Positions 49,376-58,157 of a DNA stretch of 64,000 nucleotides are shown piece by piece. Both the position numbers and the translations under genes were made by a program. Origin of the DNA: an uncultured Prevotellaceae bacterium. Lineage in GTDB: Bacteria > Bacteroidota > Bacteroidia > Bacteroidales > Bacteroidaceae. A model generated the notes under the pieces. It did not search any database. It saw nothing but the letters and a program-made list of their open reading frames with translations, and was not told the origin of the DNA. The stretch covers positions 1 to 64,000 of the forward strand of contig CACYJV010000008.1 in the NCBI GenBank assembly GCA_902774815.1, given 5' to 3'. Every line of letters begins with the position of its first letter. Position 1 is the first letter of the stretch.

Positions 49376-49825
49376 GTATCGCTCTCTCACAGCCATACGT
49401 GCCCGACTGAGTGCCTTTCGCACCGCCACCTCGCTACTACCGGTCAGTTCTGCGATGTCGCTCATTTCCATTCCTTCCATGTGACGCAGCCGGAGGACTG
49501 TTTGCAACATAGGCGACAGGGTGTCGATAATGGCCAGAATACGTGCCGAACGTTCGTCGCTGTCGGGCTCAGAGGTCGCCATGACCGTTTCCAGAGGTTG
49601 TGTCTGCTGGTGACGTCGCAGTCGGTCGATGGCCAGATTGCGCGTGACGACGAGTGCCAAAGGCAGCATTGGCTGTTGCAATTCCATATGCATCTGCCAA
49701 AGCCGCAGCAGTGCGTCTTGCACCACATCCTCGACTTCGTCGGTATCACCCAGATACCTACGAGCCTGATTGATGAGTCTTAGGCGTATGTTCTGTGCCT
49801 CTTGCTTGAACTCCTCGGTCGTCAT
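49355..49825 (-). CDS. ECF-type RNA polymerase sigma factor
   Basis: 156 residues from ATG 49825 (MTTEEFKQEAQNIRLRLINQARRYLGDTDEVEDVVQD). An upstream extension of 28 residues is open but basic and not family-like. Region 2 (DEVEDVVQDALLRLWQMHME ... ALVVTRNLAIDRLRR) and region 4 (SPMLQTVLRLRHMEGMEMSDIAELTGSSEVAVRKALSRARMAVRERY) are complete. It heads the minus-strand operon with the anti-sigma, DUF6108-like and barrel genes. Its sequence differs from the 44401 sigma factor, so the two modules are not a recent duplication. Confidence 0.92.
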   Translation of the reverse strand: MTTEEFKQEAQNIRLRLINQARRYLGDTDEVEDVVQDALLRLWQMHMELQQPMLPLALVVTRNLAIDRLRRHQQTQPLETVMATSEPDSDERSARILAIIDTLSPMLQTVLRLRHMEGMEMSDIAELTGSSEVAVRKALSRARMAVRERYFKKDEG

Positions 49826-49875
49826 TGATGGTTGTTTTCTATGCTTTATACGTAGGAAACGACGTTTTGTGACAT

Positions 49876-49918
49876 AAAAAAGTTGGAAAATTGATGCGTT
49901 GAGATTCAATTTTCCAAC
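49876..49918 (-). terminator. Terminator of the FMN-binding gene
   Basis: Perfect 13-bp arms GTTGGAAAATTGA/TCAATTTTCCAAC (49882-49894, 49906-49918), followed on the minus strand by six T. It separates the FMN-binding gene from the ECF sigma gene. Confidence 0.8.
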
Positions 49919-49986
49919 CTTTATTGTTTCAGCTATATATTGTCAGCCCATCGTCTGGGGGCCGAATCGGCAGCGCCGATGGCTGT

Positions 49987-50376
49987 TTACTTGTTCTTCT
50001 CGTAATATTCGAGGCCTTTCTGCACGTTCTTCACCAATGCATCGCTGGTGAAAGTGGCACCCGTAACGGCATCGACTTGCATCTTCTTGGCCTTGCTCAC
50101 GGTCTTTCCCTCATACTTAAGCAGCAGTTTCTTGGCCTTAGCCATGTACTTCGGACCTTCCTGCGAGCGCAGAGCCTCGACCTTAACGACCTTATTCTTC
50201 TCGATATAGATCTTCACGGGCGTGGGTCCGGCATAGCCTTGGATGCTCTTGCCGATAGTTTGCGTATTGATAATGGTGGTGTTTCCCTCGCGTGTCAGTG
50301 TCTGATCGCCAGGCATGGCGCTCATCATGAACATGGCCATGGCCACGGCGCCGATGATAGTCTTTACTTTCTGCAT
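49987..50376 (-). CDS. Exported FMN-binding domain protein
   Basis: 129 residues: a signal peptide (MQKVKTIIGAVAMAMFMMSA) and a single FMN-binding domain ending in VDAVTGATFTSDALVKNV. The D-x-x-TGATxTS pattern is the flavinylation-type motif in which a Thr/Ser receives FMN through a phosphoester, as in RnfG/NqrC and extracytosolic flavoproteins. The protein is therefore probably a small periplasmic electron carrier; the flavin transferase ApbE is not in the window. A -7 element TAACTTTG lies at 50403-50410. It is monocistronic, with its own terminator. Confidence 0.85.
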   Translation of the reverse strand: MQKVKTIIGAVAMAMFMMSAMPGDQTLTREGNTTIINTQTIGKSIQGYAGPTPVKIYIEKNKVVKVEALRSQEGPKYMAKAKKLLLKYEGKTVSKAKKMQVDAVTGATFTSDALVKNVQKGLEYYEKNK

Positions 50377-50454
50377 GTCGTTATTTCTCGTTTTTACCGA
50401 TGCAAAGTTACAACATAATCTCTAATTGCCATAACATTTTGCTTAATTTAACTT

Positions 50455-52935
50455 TCATGCTGAGCGCAAGGAAGGGGCGCTGGTGCGTGGAGTACGGGCA
50501 GGACCTGACCCACCGCCACCATATTCAACACCGCCACTGCCATCGACACCGATGACCTCACCTTCGCTGCCAACAGGTTTGCCCAGTATGATGTTCACCA
50601 GTGTGGTCACGTCGGCAATGGTCACCTGACCATCGCCATTGACGTCGGATAGCATGCTGCTCGTCTCGCTCTTTCCCAAGATGACGTTCACCAACATACT
50701 CACGTCGGCGATGGTCACCCGTCCGTCGAGGTTCACGTCGCCACGGCGGAGCGGAACCAGCGTACGGCCTGCCAGCAGGCTGTTGTCGGCCTCGACACCG
50801 CTCTCGTGCAACAAAGTGCCATCGGTGAAGGGCTTGACGAGCGTCACCACGCCGCCATAGCTATCGGCCGTGATGCTCACCTGGTCGGTGTAGCTGAGTG
50901 AGACGGCCGAACCCGTGCTGTTGTAGCCATCGCCAATGCCACTGGCACCGGTGCCGGCCGAAGCGTTCACGGTGCCACCACTGATGCTGACCTCAGCATC
51001 ACCGTATTCACCGGCACCGATGCCTGCTCCGCCGATGCCGCCGGTGGCACTGACCACACCACCGTTGATACTGATACGGGAGGTCTTGATGCCACTGTTG
51101 TCGCTCCGGTAGCGATAGGCATAGCCGCCACCGATGCCGGCGCCATACTTGCCACCCACGGCCGTGATGTCACCTCCGTTGATGGTGATGGCTCCGCTCG
51201 GAGCCGTGCGCCCGCCGATGCCGGCGCTATATGTGTCAGGACTGCTCACGCTCCAGGCACCTGTGCCATTGCGCTGCGCCCAGATGGTCAGGCTGTCGCC
51301 GCTGGCCACGGTGGTTCCTTTCGGGTTGGTAAGCGTGGCACCGTCGCACAGGATCAGGTTCACGTTGCCCTTCATGGTCAGGCGGTCGCTGGCGGAAATG
51401 CTGCCGGCCACGGCCCACCACCCGCCGTCGAGCGTAGTGAACTCAGGCCGTAGCACCATGGCCTCGACGGTCTGCTCGGCGCCGTCGCGGTCGACGTAGG
51501 TCACGGTCTGGGTAGCGACGCCGAACGTCGGGCTGACGGTGACTGACTCATGAGGCATCAGCAGCGAGTAAGTGCCATCGCCATTGTCGGTGATGCTGAC
51601 CGCCTGCCCCGACCAGTCGCCCTTGGCGACGACCTCCCGAAGTAGGTATCCCTCGTCGGCATCGGGCGTCAAGGCGACGGTCTCGCCAGGGTAGTACTTG
51701 TTCTTGCCATTGGCCAAAAGCATGGTGCCATGGTCGTGGCTATAGACTTTCAGGAGCCACAACCCCGTGAAATAGCCTGTGTGCGGGTTGGCCATACCGA
51801 CATCCGTCTTTTCCTGGTTGAAGGGCACTGCGCCTTTCAGTTTCTCGTCGCCGCCGAACATGTATACACCGGCTTCGGCAGGTATCGTCCAGACGTCGTT
51901 GCAGTAGATGGTGGTCAGCGCCGTGCAATCGCCAAACATTGCCGACGTGTTGCTGACTTTCCTCATGATGAAGCCACGAACGTCGAGCGTGGTGAGACCC
52001 TTACAGCCATGGAAAGTGCTGTTCATGTTGGTCGTCTCGCTGGTGTTCAGGTTCTCAAGGCCCTCAATCTCCGTCAGGCTGTTCATACCGCAGAACCACC
52101 TGTTCAGACTCTTGGGACGTGCAGATTGGAAGTCAGGGCTGACGACGACCTTCTTGACGCTGCCCGCGACGTCGGCAGCGTCCCATCCGGGCGTGCTCCA
52201 GCCAGTGTTCACGACGCTGGTGCCATTCCACGAGCTGGTCACGGTCAGGCCGTCGTAGGTGGAGCCAGCCTGGTAAGCCGTCACGGAGCAGGTGAAGTAG
52301 AGCGTGTTGGCAGCGCTGCACCAGAGCACCTGTGGGGTGCTGGCGGCGGCGGTGGTGAGATGCATGTATATGTAGGCGCCACCGCCACCCTTGTTGAGGT
52401 CGTAGCCACTGCTGCCACCATCGGCACCCACAGCGCCCTCGCTCCCGCTGTTGAAGCGGATATCGGTGATGGCATGGTTGTCGCTGAAGGTGTCCTTCGT
52501 GTAGAAGAGGTAGATGTAGTCGCCTCCGGCATCCCTGTTCAGGTCGCACGAACTGTTGTTGAAGGTGTCGTTGCCACCACCTGGCACGGGGTAGTAGGTG
52601 CGGCCTTCGTGGCTGATGCTGGCCGGGCGTCCTGAGCCCGTCTTGATATAGAAGTCGGTGATGTACTGGCCGTTGTTGACGCCATAGCCGAGGCCAGTGT
52701 CTTCCGCCTTATAGAGCAGGTAGATGTAGTCGCCTCCGGCGTCTTCGTTCAAGTCCTGTTCGATGCACGTCCATCCCTGTGCCTCGTATGTCTGCTTGAG
52801 AATATGCACCTCGTTGATTTCTTTGGCACCGATGAGCATGACGTCGGTGATGTATTGGGTTGCGCCCGCACCCGTAGCCCATGACAGCAACACGGCGAGC
52901 ATGAGAAAAAATTGACTGGTCTTCATATGCTTCAT
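50455..52935 (-). CDS. Large surface protein: beta-prism-like repeats, DUF285-type repeats, dockerin-like pair
   Basis: 826 residues with signal peptide (cleavage near GAGA). Three N-terminal repeats start with YITD or AITD and contain DLNxDAGGDYIYLxY (61-76, 131-146, 179-194), like the MABP beta-prism motif known mainly from eukaryotes. Next are DUF285/BspA-type segments (LENLNTSETTNMNSTFHGC), a Gly-rich beta-helix-like region with GAGIGGG motifs (about 575-690), and dockerin type I repeats (GDVNLDGRVTIADVSMLVN; DVNGDGQVTIADVTTLVN). An unusual 38-residue Gly/Ser/Pro-rich tail follows the dockerin pair. No catalytic motif seen. It starts 4 bp after the 52940-58015 gene ends, so the two form an operon. 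Confidence 0.72.
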   Translation of the reverse strand: MKHMKTSQFFLMLAVLLSWATGAGATQYITDVMLIGAKEINEVHILKQTYEAQGWTCIEQDLNEDAGGDYIYLLYKAEDTGLGYGVNNGQYITDFYIKTGSGRPASISHEGRTYYPVPGGGNDTFNNSSCDLNRDAGGDYIYLFYTKDTFSDNHAITDIRFNSGSEGAVGADGGSSGYDLNKGGGGAYIYMHLTTAAASTPQVLWCSAANTLYFTCSVTAYQAGSTYDGLTVTSSWNGTSVVNTGWSTPGWDAADVAGSVKKVVVSPDFQSARPKSLNRWFCGMNSLTEIEGLENLNTSETTNMNSTFHGCKGLTTLDVRGFIMRKVSNTSAMFGDCTALTTIYCNDVWTIPAEAGVYMFGGDEKLKGAVPFNQEKTDVGMANPHTGYFTGLWLLKVYSHDHGTMLLANGKNKYYPGETVALTPDADEGYLLREVVAKGDWSGQAVSITDNGDGTYSLLMPHESVTVSPTFGVATQTVTYVDRDGAEQTVEAMVLRPEFTTLDGGWWAVAGSISASDRLTMKGNVNLILCDGATLTNPKGTTVASGDSLTIWAQRNGTGAWSVSSPDTYSAGIGGRTAPSGAITINGGDITAVGGKYGAGIGGGYAYRYRSDNSGIKTSRISINGGVVSATGGIGGAGIGAGEYGDAEVSISGGTVNASAGTGASGIGDGYNSTGSAVSLSYTDQVSITADSYGGVVTLVKPFTDGTLLHESGVEADNSLLAGRTLVPLRRGDVNLDGRVTIADVSMLVNVILGKSETSSMLSDVNGDGQVTIADVTTLVNIILGKPVGSEGEVIGVDGSGGVEYGGGGSGPARTPRTSAPSLRSA

Positions 52936-52939
52936 TCTG

Positions 52940-55900
52940 CTATTTGATGACTACCTTCTTACCATTACTTATATAGATGCCCTTCGGGAGCGATGGAACC
53001 TTGTTACCTTGGTACTTTGTTACCTTGTTCTTTCTCCACTGCGTTTCGAAAGCGTCGCTTTGCGCCGTAGTCCTTAGCACACGACGTCCGCTGAGGTCGT
53101 ACCACGCGTCAGGCGAGCTGCTGTCCGTGATGGTCTTCACACCTGTCGACTCGTTGAACTTCAGCACGTAGCTCTGAGCGTTGCGTCGGAGTTCGCTGGC
53201 CGTAAGTCCGTACATATCGAAGTAGGCACGGCAGGCTCCGATGTAGGTCTGGGCGCTGCCATCGGGATAATACAGCTTGTTGTCGGCACCGAGGAAGAGA
53301 ATCGTGCGGTCCGCATCGTCGAAGTCAATACGGCTATAAGTGCCCTTGAAGCCAATGGCCTTCACCTCCTCAGCCAGCCAGAACTTGATGCCGGCCGGCA
53401 GCGTGCGACTGATGGTGACGTTGCTGAACACGGGATCGGTGATGTCGTCGGCCGCATTCTCCCACCGGATGAGATATGACCTGTCGGCACTAATGGCTGT
53501 GGTATCGTTGAAGGTGAGCGTCAGGATGCCGCCTGCGAAGGCCACATCGCTGAGCGTGGCCAGCGTGCAGCCGGCAAGAGGACTTTCGGCCAGCTGCTCC
53601 TCTGTGAGGCTGAAGGGCAGGCTCAGCGTGTTCCACGAGCCATCCTTATAAAGTGTGCGTCCGAGGAGCTGCACGTCGAGCGTCACGCTGTCGAGGGCAG
53701 CTATTGCGGTGCTGTTGTCGGCATCGTTGTCGATCAGGAGCATGCCCAGCTCGAGCGTGGGCAAGAGGTAGGTGGGTGCGAAAAGGCTGCTGCCAGCGAG
53801 GTCAGCCAGATAGCTGCCATCGGCATCCTGCTGCAGGGCGTCGCCAGCGGTGGCGATGCCTTGGTTGTAGGTGCAGTAGTTCACGCTACGGATGCGGTAG
53901 CCATTGGGCGCATCGAAGACCACGGGCACGGTCTGCCCCATGCCTCCTATGAGCGAATTGCTGACCACGAGGCCGCTCTCATAAGCCGTGAGTCCGCTCA
54001 CGTCGTAGCTGTCGGAGGCTCCGGGATAATGGATCTTGACAGCTTCGTCGGCACTCTGTATCTGCACGCCATAGTCGATACCGTCTGACTCGATGCCGTT
54101 TGACGAGCAGAAGTAAGAGTTCGTGCCCTTGAACGGTGTGACGCCGGCAGAGCTGCTGCCGAAGTTCAGGGCGGTATGGCCGTCAGCGTAGTAGAGGTAA
54201 GAGTTGAGGTCGAGGCAGTCGCTGACGGTCTGCTTGGAGATGTCGTCGCACCAGCCGATGATACCCGCGGCGTAAGGATAAGCATCCTGGTTGTTGACGT
54301 CGAGGGTCACTCGGCTTCTCGACAGACATCCCGTGACGGTGTTGCTGCTGCTGTGGCCGTGGCCCACAAGGCCTCCCACAAGGCTGTTGCAGGTGATGTC
54401 GGCATCGACGAGGCAGTTGGTGATGGTGTTGGAGCCCATGCCATTGACACAACTGCCCACGATGCCTGCCGTGTGGCGCTTGCCGCTGATGGTGCCGCTG
54501 ACGTGCAGATTCTTGATGTAGGCACCGCCAATGGCGCGGAAGGGAGCCGTGACGTCGTCGCTGCTGAGCTGGCAGCTGATGGTGTGGCCCATGCCGTCGA
54601 AGATGCCGCTGAAGGGATGGGCGTCGCTGCCCACCATTGTGGTCACGCTGATGTCGGCCATCAGCTTGGCGTGGATATCGGTGACATCGGCCTCAAGATA
54701 GTGGTCGAGCATCTCCCATTGGAACGGGGTGTAGATCTCGATGGGGCTCTGTTCGGTGAGCAGGTCAGGCACGTAGGTGACGTTGGCATAGTAGCCGGAG
54801 GCGTCAACGGGGTAGTTGGGCCAAGCCTCGAGCCAGGCGTCCAATGCCGTTGGCAGCACGTGGAAGCGAGTACGCCGGTTGGGCATGAAGTCGGTTTCGC
54901 GGGTTGCCCATCCGCTGAAGGGCGTCACGCCATAGTAATAGACGTCGCGCATGCTGGTCAGCCCGCCGAACATCCCCTCTGCATTAGCTATTTCGAATGG
55001 CAGCACGAGTGTCTGCAGACTGGAGCAATGGCTGAAGAATCCGTCGACCCTTGCTCCGTTGCTGATGTAGAGTTTTTCGAGCTGAAGACTCTCGAGCGAC
55101 GCGCAGCCGGAGAACATGCCAGAGAAGTCGTTGACGTTCTGCGTGTCGAAGCTGTTCAGGTCGACATAGGTAAGGTTGGTGCAGCCTTCGAACATCGAAC
55201 TCATGGCAGTGGCACTCGAGGTGTCGAAATGGCTGAGGTCGAGTGTGGTGAGCCCCTCGCAGCCTTTGAACATATAAATGAAGCTCAGGCACTTCGGCGT
55301 GACGAAATAGCTCAGGTCGAGGTCGTCATCGCGTAGGCTCTTGCAGTTGCTGAACATGAACGATGTCGAGAGCACCTCGCTGCCGTTGAGATACTCCCAT
55401 CCCTCGATGGTCTGGAGATTCTCGCAGCCGGCAAACCATTTGGCAGTGGTCACAGGACGGGCAAAGAAGAACGAGGGCGTGAAGACCACGCGCGTGATGT
55501 CCTTTGCGTGGTTCTCGCGATCGGAGGAGCTTGTCGGTGCGGTACCGTCGGTGTCGTCGGTCCAGCCGGGGAACTCATCGGGCACGTCGGGGTTGCTGCC
55601 GTTCAGCTCAAACACTCGCTTGCCGCTGTCCTTCCTCGTCTGCTTACGTCCATCGTGATAGAACGTCAGCGTGCCGTCGTCGTAGACGGCATAGCTCTCT
55701 GACTTGCGGTCGCTGACCGAGCGGACGTTACGGCCGAAGTAGGTCCAGCCGTCGGGGGTGGTCCAGCCCAGCTCCACGTTGGTGTAGCTGGCTTGCTTAT
55801 AGTCTTCCTCGTGATCGTCGGCCACCCAGAGCATGATGTTGTCGGTGGTGTAGGTGCGGGAGTCGCCGATGCCGTCTTCATGGAAGCAGAACACGTCGTT

Positions 55901-58015
55901 ATACTCCCATACGGGCGGCGTCACAGCACGACAGACGACCGACTGCAGATTGGGCAGGTCGATGAAGGCACCGGTGCCGATGGTCTGCAGCGTGCTGGGC
56001 AGGTCGACCTCGAGCAGGCCCCTGCAGGCATAGAAGGCGAAATCGCCGACGCGCTCCACACCCTCTGGCAGGGTAACGCGGGTGACCCCTGTACACATGC
56101 GGAAGGCCATGTCGTTGACGCCGCCCACGGGATAGCTGGTGCCATCGATTTCTACTGTGGCTGGCACGATGACATCGCCCGAGTAGTACTGCGAGATGCA
56201 GGCATTGTAGCCGCTGCCCAGGATGGCCACTGTCTGGCTAGCAGCGTTCTTGCGGAGCACGTATTCGGCTGGCGTGTCGATGGTGTACGACCTGTCGCCT
56301 ACCGTGAGGTATGTCTGCACGGTTCCTTTATAGATACGCTCTGCATCGCCCAGCTGCTTGGCTGCCGGATGAAGGTCGGCCTTCGAGAGAGTTCTGATGG
56401 CAGCACGCTCTTCTGTGCCCAAAAGAAATTCAACAGCGGTATTCACATGGTCCAGTTGAAATGCAGGGTCTTTCTTTTGCACCCATTTGCCGAAAGCATT
56501 GCCGGCAGAAACGCGGTTGGACGTCGGGACGACATCGTCCTTATAGCTGTGATAGAGGTAGAGCGGGTGCTCGGGGTTCCAGCCCTTGGTCAGGTCGTTG
56601 TAAGAGAGGGCATGCTGCAGGTCCTCCACGACGCCGCGCCGCTTAGGCTTGGCCGGATCTACGGCATACACATTATAATCATAGCTCGTAAGTACCCCTA
56701 TCCCCGAATAGCTCAGCGGATCGATAAAGTAACCATCAGGAATATTGTTGTCGTTGTCGTCGAGCACCTGAAGGAAGTAGTTGTAGGCATCATCGGTCAT
56801 GATACGACTCAAGTAAGCCGCGCCGTCCTTCTCTACCACGCTCTTGAAGTAGTCCGTATCGCCGTACTTTCCTTCCTCGCGCTGCTTGTTCCACGCTTTT
56901 TTCACGTCGCTGGTGGAGTAGTTCTTGCTGGCCAGCCAGTCGGCGACGCCCGTCTCGAGGAAACGCTCGCTGAGATAGTCGCTCAGCTGGTGGTTTCGCA
57001 TATACGGGTTGCTGTCGCACATACCCTTCAGGATGAGCGGCATCACTACGGCCATGGCCATCGTTTCGTTTCGGCGGGCACGGTCCATGTAGAACATGAT
57101 GGTCGACATGGGGTTGTAGGGGCCTGCACCGCAGATGGAGCCCGAGAAGTTCAACTCGTCGACGAGGTTGTTCTGCTCGATGAAGCGGTGGACGGCCATC
57201 GACGTGCCACCGCCCTGTGAGTAGCCCACGCTGAACGAGCGCCAGCCTTTGCGGAAGGGGTGGCGCACCTTCTTCACCTTGTCGGACGATTGGTAGAGCG
57301 CAAGACCATAGCGCACACCATCGACCACCTGACGCGCTGTGAGCTCTTCCGACAGGTAGGGGTGGGGAAGGCCCTGGGTGATGCCGTAACCCTCATAGTC
57401 GGGAATGATGACGAGGTTGTAGTAGCCCATGTCGTCGCCACTGGCATGGTCCACCATCCCGCTGCTGGCATGAAGCATGAAGAAGTCGGTGTCGTTGGTG
57501 TCGCCGATGCCGTTGTGGCTGTTCATCGACGGGCATTCGCGATTGGCTGTGATGGTGGCATGACAGCCGATGACGAGGTTTTGCAGCTGCGTGATGTCAT
57601 CGTCGGGCATGCATACCAGGCCACTGAGCACGATGGGCTCGCCGCGGCCGTTCACGGAGGGGTAGTTGTAGACAAACCACCACATGTCCCACCACCAGTT
57701 GGAGTCCTTATCGTAGAAATCGCTACCGTTGCCGCCGATCTTCCGGCGTTGCTGCGCAGCCATGCGTGCCTTGGCCGTGCCCTGCTCAGTGTTCCATTCC
57801 ACTTTCTCCACTGTGCGCAGCGTGTCAATGCGCATCGTGATGGAGTCGACCTTCAGCTGCTGCTTCACGCACATGGTGGCATGCCCCATCTCGGTGATAG
57901 TGGCTTTGCCGACATTGACTTTAGCAGGAAGGGCGTCGGCACTGGTCTGTGCCCAAATGCCCGCAGTTGCCACGATGAGCAATGCGAACAAACTAAATAG
58001 TTTCTTTCGGTTCAT
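52940..58015 (-). CDS. Giant secreted alpha/beta-hydrolase with leucine-rich, DUF285, GLUG and sorting modules
   Basis: 1691 residues. After the signal peptide (cleavage near IWAQ) comes an alpha/beta-hydrolase-like domain with nucleophile-elbow Ser266 in VGYSQGGGTS, upstream VVIPDYEGYG-type motif, and a downstream YHSYKDDVVPTSN segment fitting the acid residue (secretory lipase/esterase-type). Then BspA-like leucine-rich repeats (VTLPEGVERVGDFAFYACRG), DUF285 repeats (FDTSSATAMSSMFEGCTNL), GLUG-type repeats (GGLVGHGHSSSNTVTGC) and a C-terminal sorting tail (YDLSGRRV ... LPKGIYISNGKK). Fold assignments beyond motifs are inference. The linker in the tail is made of an 8-bp repeat plus a 28-bp shared repeat. 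Confidence 0.72.
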   Translation of the reverse strand: MNRKKLFSLFALLIVATAGIWAQTSADALPAKVNVGKATITEMGHATMCVKQQLKVDSITMRIDTLRTVEKVEWNTEQGTAKARMAAQQRRKIGGNGSDFYDKDSNWWWDMWWFVYNYPSVNGRGEPIVLSGLVCMPDDDITQLQNLVIGCHATITANRECPSMNSHNGIGDTNDTDFFMLHASSGMVDHASGDDMGYYNLVIIPDYEGYGITQGLPHPYLSEELTARQVVDGVRYGLALYQSSDKVKKVRHPFRKGWRSFSVGYSQGGGTSMAVHRFIEQNNLVDELNFSGSICGAGPYNPMSTIMFYMDRARRNETMAMAVVMPLILKGMCDSNPYMRNHQLSDYLSERFLETGVADWLASKNYSTSDVKKAWNKQREEGKYGDTDYFKSVVEKDGAAYLSRIMTDDAYNYFLQVLDDNDNNIPDGYFIDPLSYSGIGVLTSYDYNVYAVDPAKPKRRGVVEDLQHALSYNDLTKGWNPEHPLYLYHSYKDDVVPTSNRVSAGNAFGKWVQKKDPAFQLDHVNTAVEFLLGTEERAAIRTLSKADLHPAAKQLGDAERIYKGTVQTYLTVGDRSYTIDTPAEYVLRKNAASQTVAILGSGYNACISQYYSGDVIVPATVEIDGTSYPVGGVNDMAFRMCTGVTRVTLPEGVERVGDFAFYACRGLLEVDLPSTLQTIGTGAFIDLPNLQSVVCRAVTPPVWEYNDVFCFHEDGIGDSRTYTTDNIMLWVADDHEEDYKQASYTNVELGWTTPDGWTYFGRNVRSVSDRKSESYAVYDDGTLTFYHDGRKQTRKDSGKRVFELNGSNPDVPDEFPGWTDDTDGTAPTSSSDRENHAKDITRVVFTPSFFFARPVTTAKWFAGCENLQTIEGWEYLNGSEVLSTSFMFSNCKSLRDDDLDLSYFVTPKCLSFIYMFKGCEGLTTLDLSHFDTSSATAMSSMFEGCTNLTYVDLNSFDTQNVNDFSGMFSGCASLESLQLEKLYISNGARVDGFFSHCSSLQTLVLPFEIANAEGMFGGLTSMRDVYYYGVTPFSGWATRETDFMPNRRTRFHVLPTALDAWLEAWPNYPVDASGYYANVTYVPDLLTEQSPIEIYTPFQWEMLDHYLEADVTDIHAKLMADISVTTMVGSDAHPFSGIFDGMGHTISCQLSSDDVTAPFRAIGGAYIKNLHVSGTISGKRHTAGIVGSCVNGMGSNTITNCLVDADITCNSLVGGLVGHGHSSSNTVTGCLSRSRVTLDVNNQDAYPYAAGIIGWCDDISKQTVSDCLDLNSYLYYADGHTALNFGSSSAGVTPFKGTNSYFCSSNGIESDGIDYGVQIQSADEAVKIHYPGASDSYDVSGLTAYESGLVVSNSLIGGMGQTVPVVFDAPNGYRIRSVNYCTYNQGIATAGDALQQDADGSYLADLAGSSLFAPTYLLPTLELGMLLIDNDADNSTAIAALDSVTLDVQLLGRTLYKDGSWNTLSLPFSLTEEQLAESPLAGCTLATLSDVAFAGGILTLTFNDTTAISADRSYLIRWENAADDITDPVFSNVTISRTLPAGIKFWLAEEVKAIGFKGTYSRIDFDDADRTILFLGADNKLYYPDGSAQTYIGACRAYFDMYGLTASELRRNAQSYVLKFNESTGVKTITDSSSPDAWYDLSGRRVLRTTAQSDAFETQWRKNKVTKYQGNKVPSLPKGIYISNGKKVVIK
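52999..53030. repeat. 8-bp CCTTGTTA repeat in the sorting tail
   Basis: Units CCTTGTTA, CCTTGGTA, CTTTGTTA, CCTTGTTC, exactly in 8-bp phase, encoding NKVTKYQGNKV on the minus strand. Confidence 0.75.
53027..53054 (-). repeat. 28-bp dispersed repeat inside sorting tail (copy 2)
   Basis: Matches 1489-1516 in reverse complement at 27 of 28 positions, here read as AFETQWRKN. It directly abuts the 8-bp repeat. Confidence 0.75.
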
Positions 58016-58062
58016 TGGGAGTTGTATTCCTTATGTTGGTAATATTATTTGATGAAGCGGTA

Positions 58063-58094
58063 CAAAATTACATAAAAAATAGAAAAATTACAAA
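58063..58094 (-). promoter_or_regulatory. Promoter of the giant hydrolase operon
   Basis: Minus strand: TTTG (58091-58094), 20-bp spacer, TAATTTTG (58063-58070). Confidence 0.7.
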
Positions 58095-58123
58095 CAATTG
58101 ATTAGTTTTTCACGAACTTTTTA

Positions 58124-58153
58124 TTGCATTTCACCCACTTATTAGTATCTTTG
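58124..58153 (+). promoter_or_regulatory. purN promoter giving a leaderless or near-leaderless mRNA
   Basis: TTG (58124-58126), 19-bp spacer, TATCTTTG (58146-58153). The -7 box ends 4 bp before ATG 58158, so transcription should start at or just after the A of the start codon. Confidence 0.6.
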
Positions 58154-58157
58154 CAGC

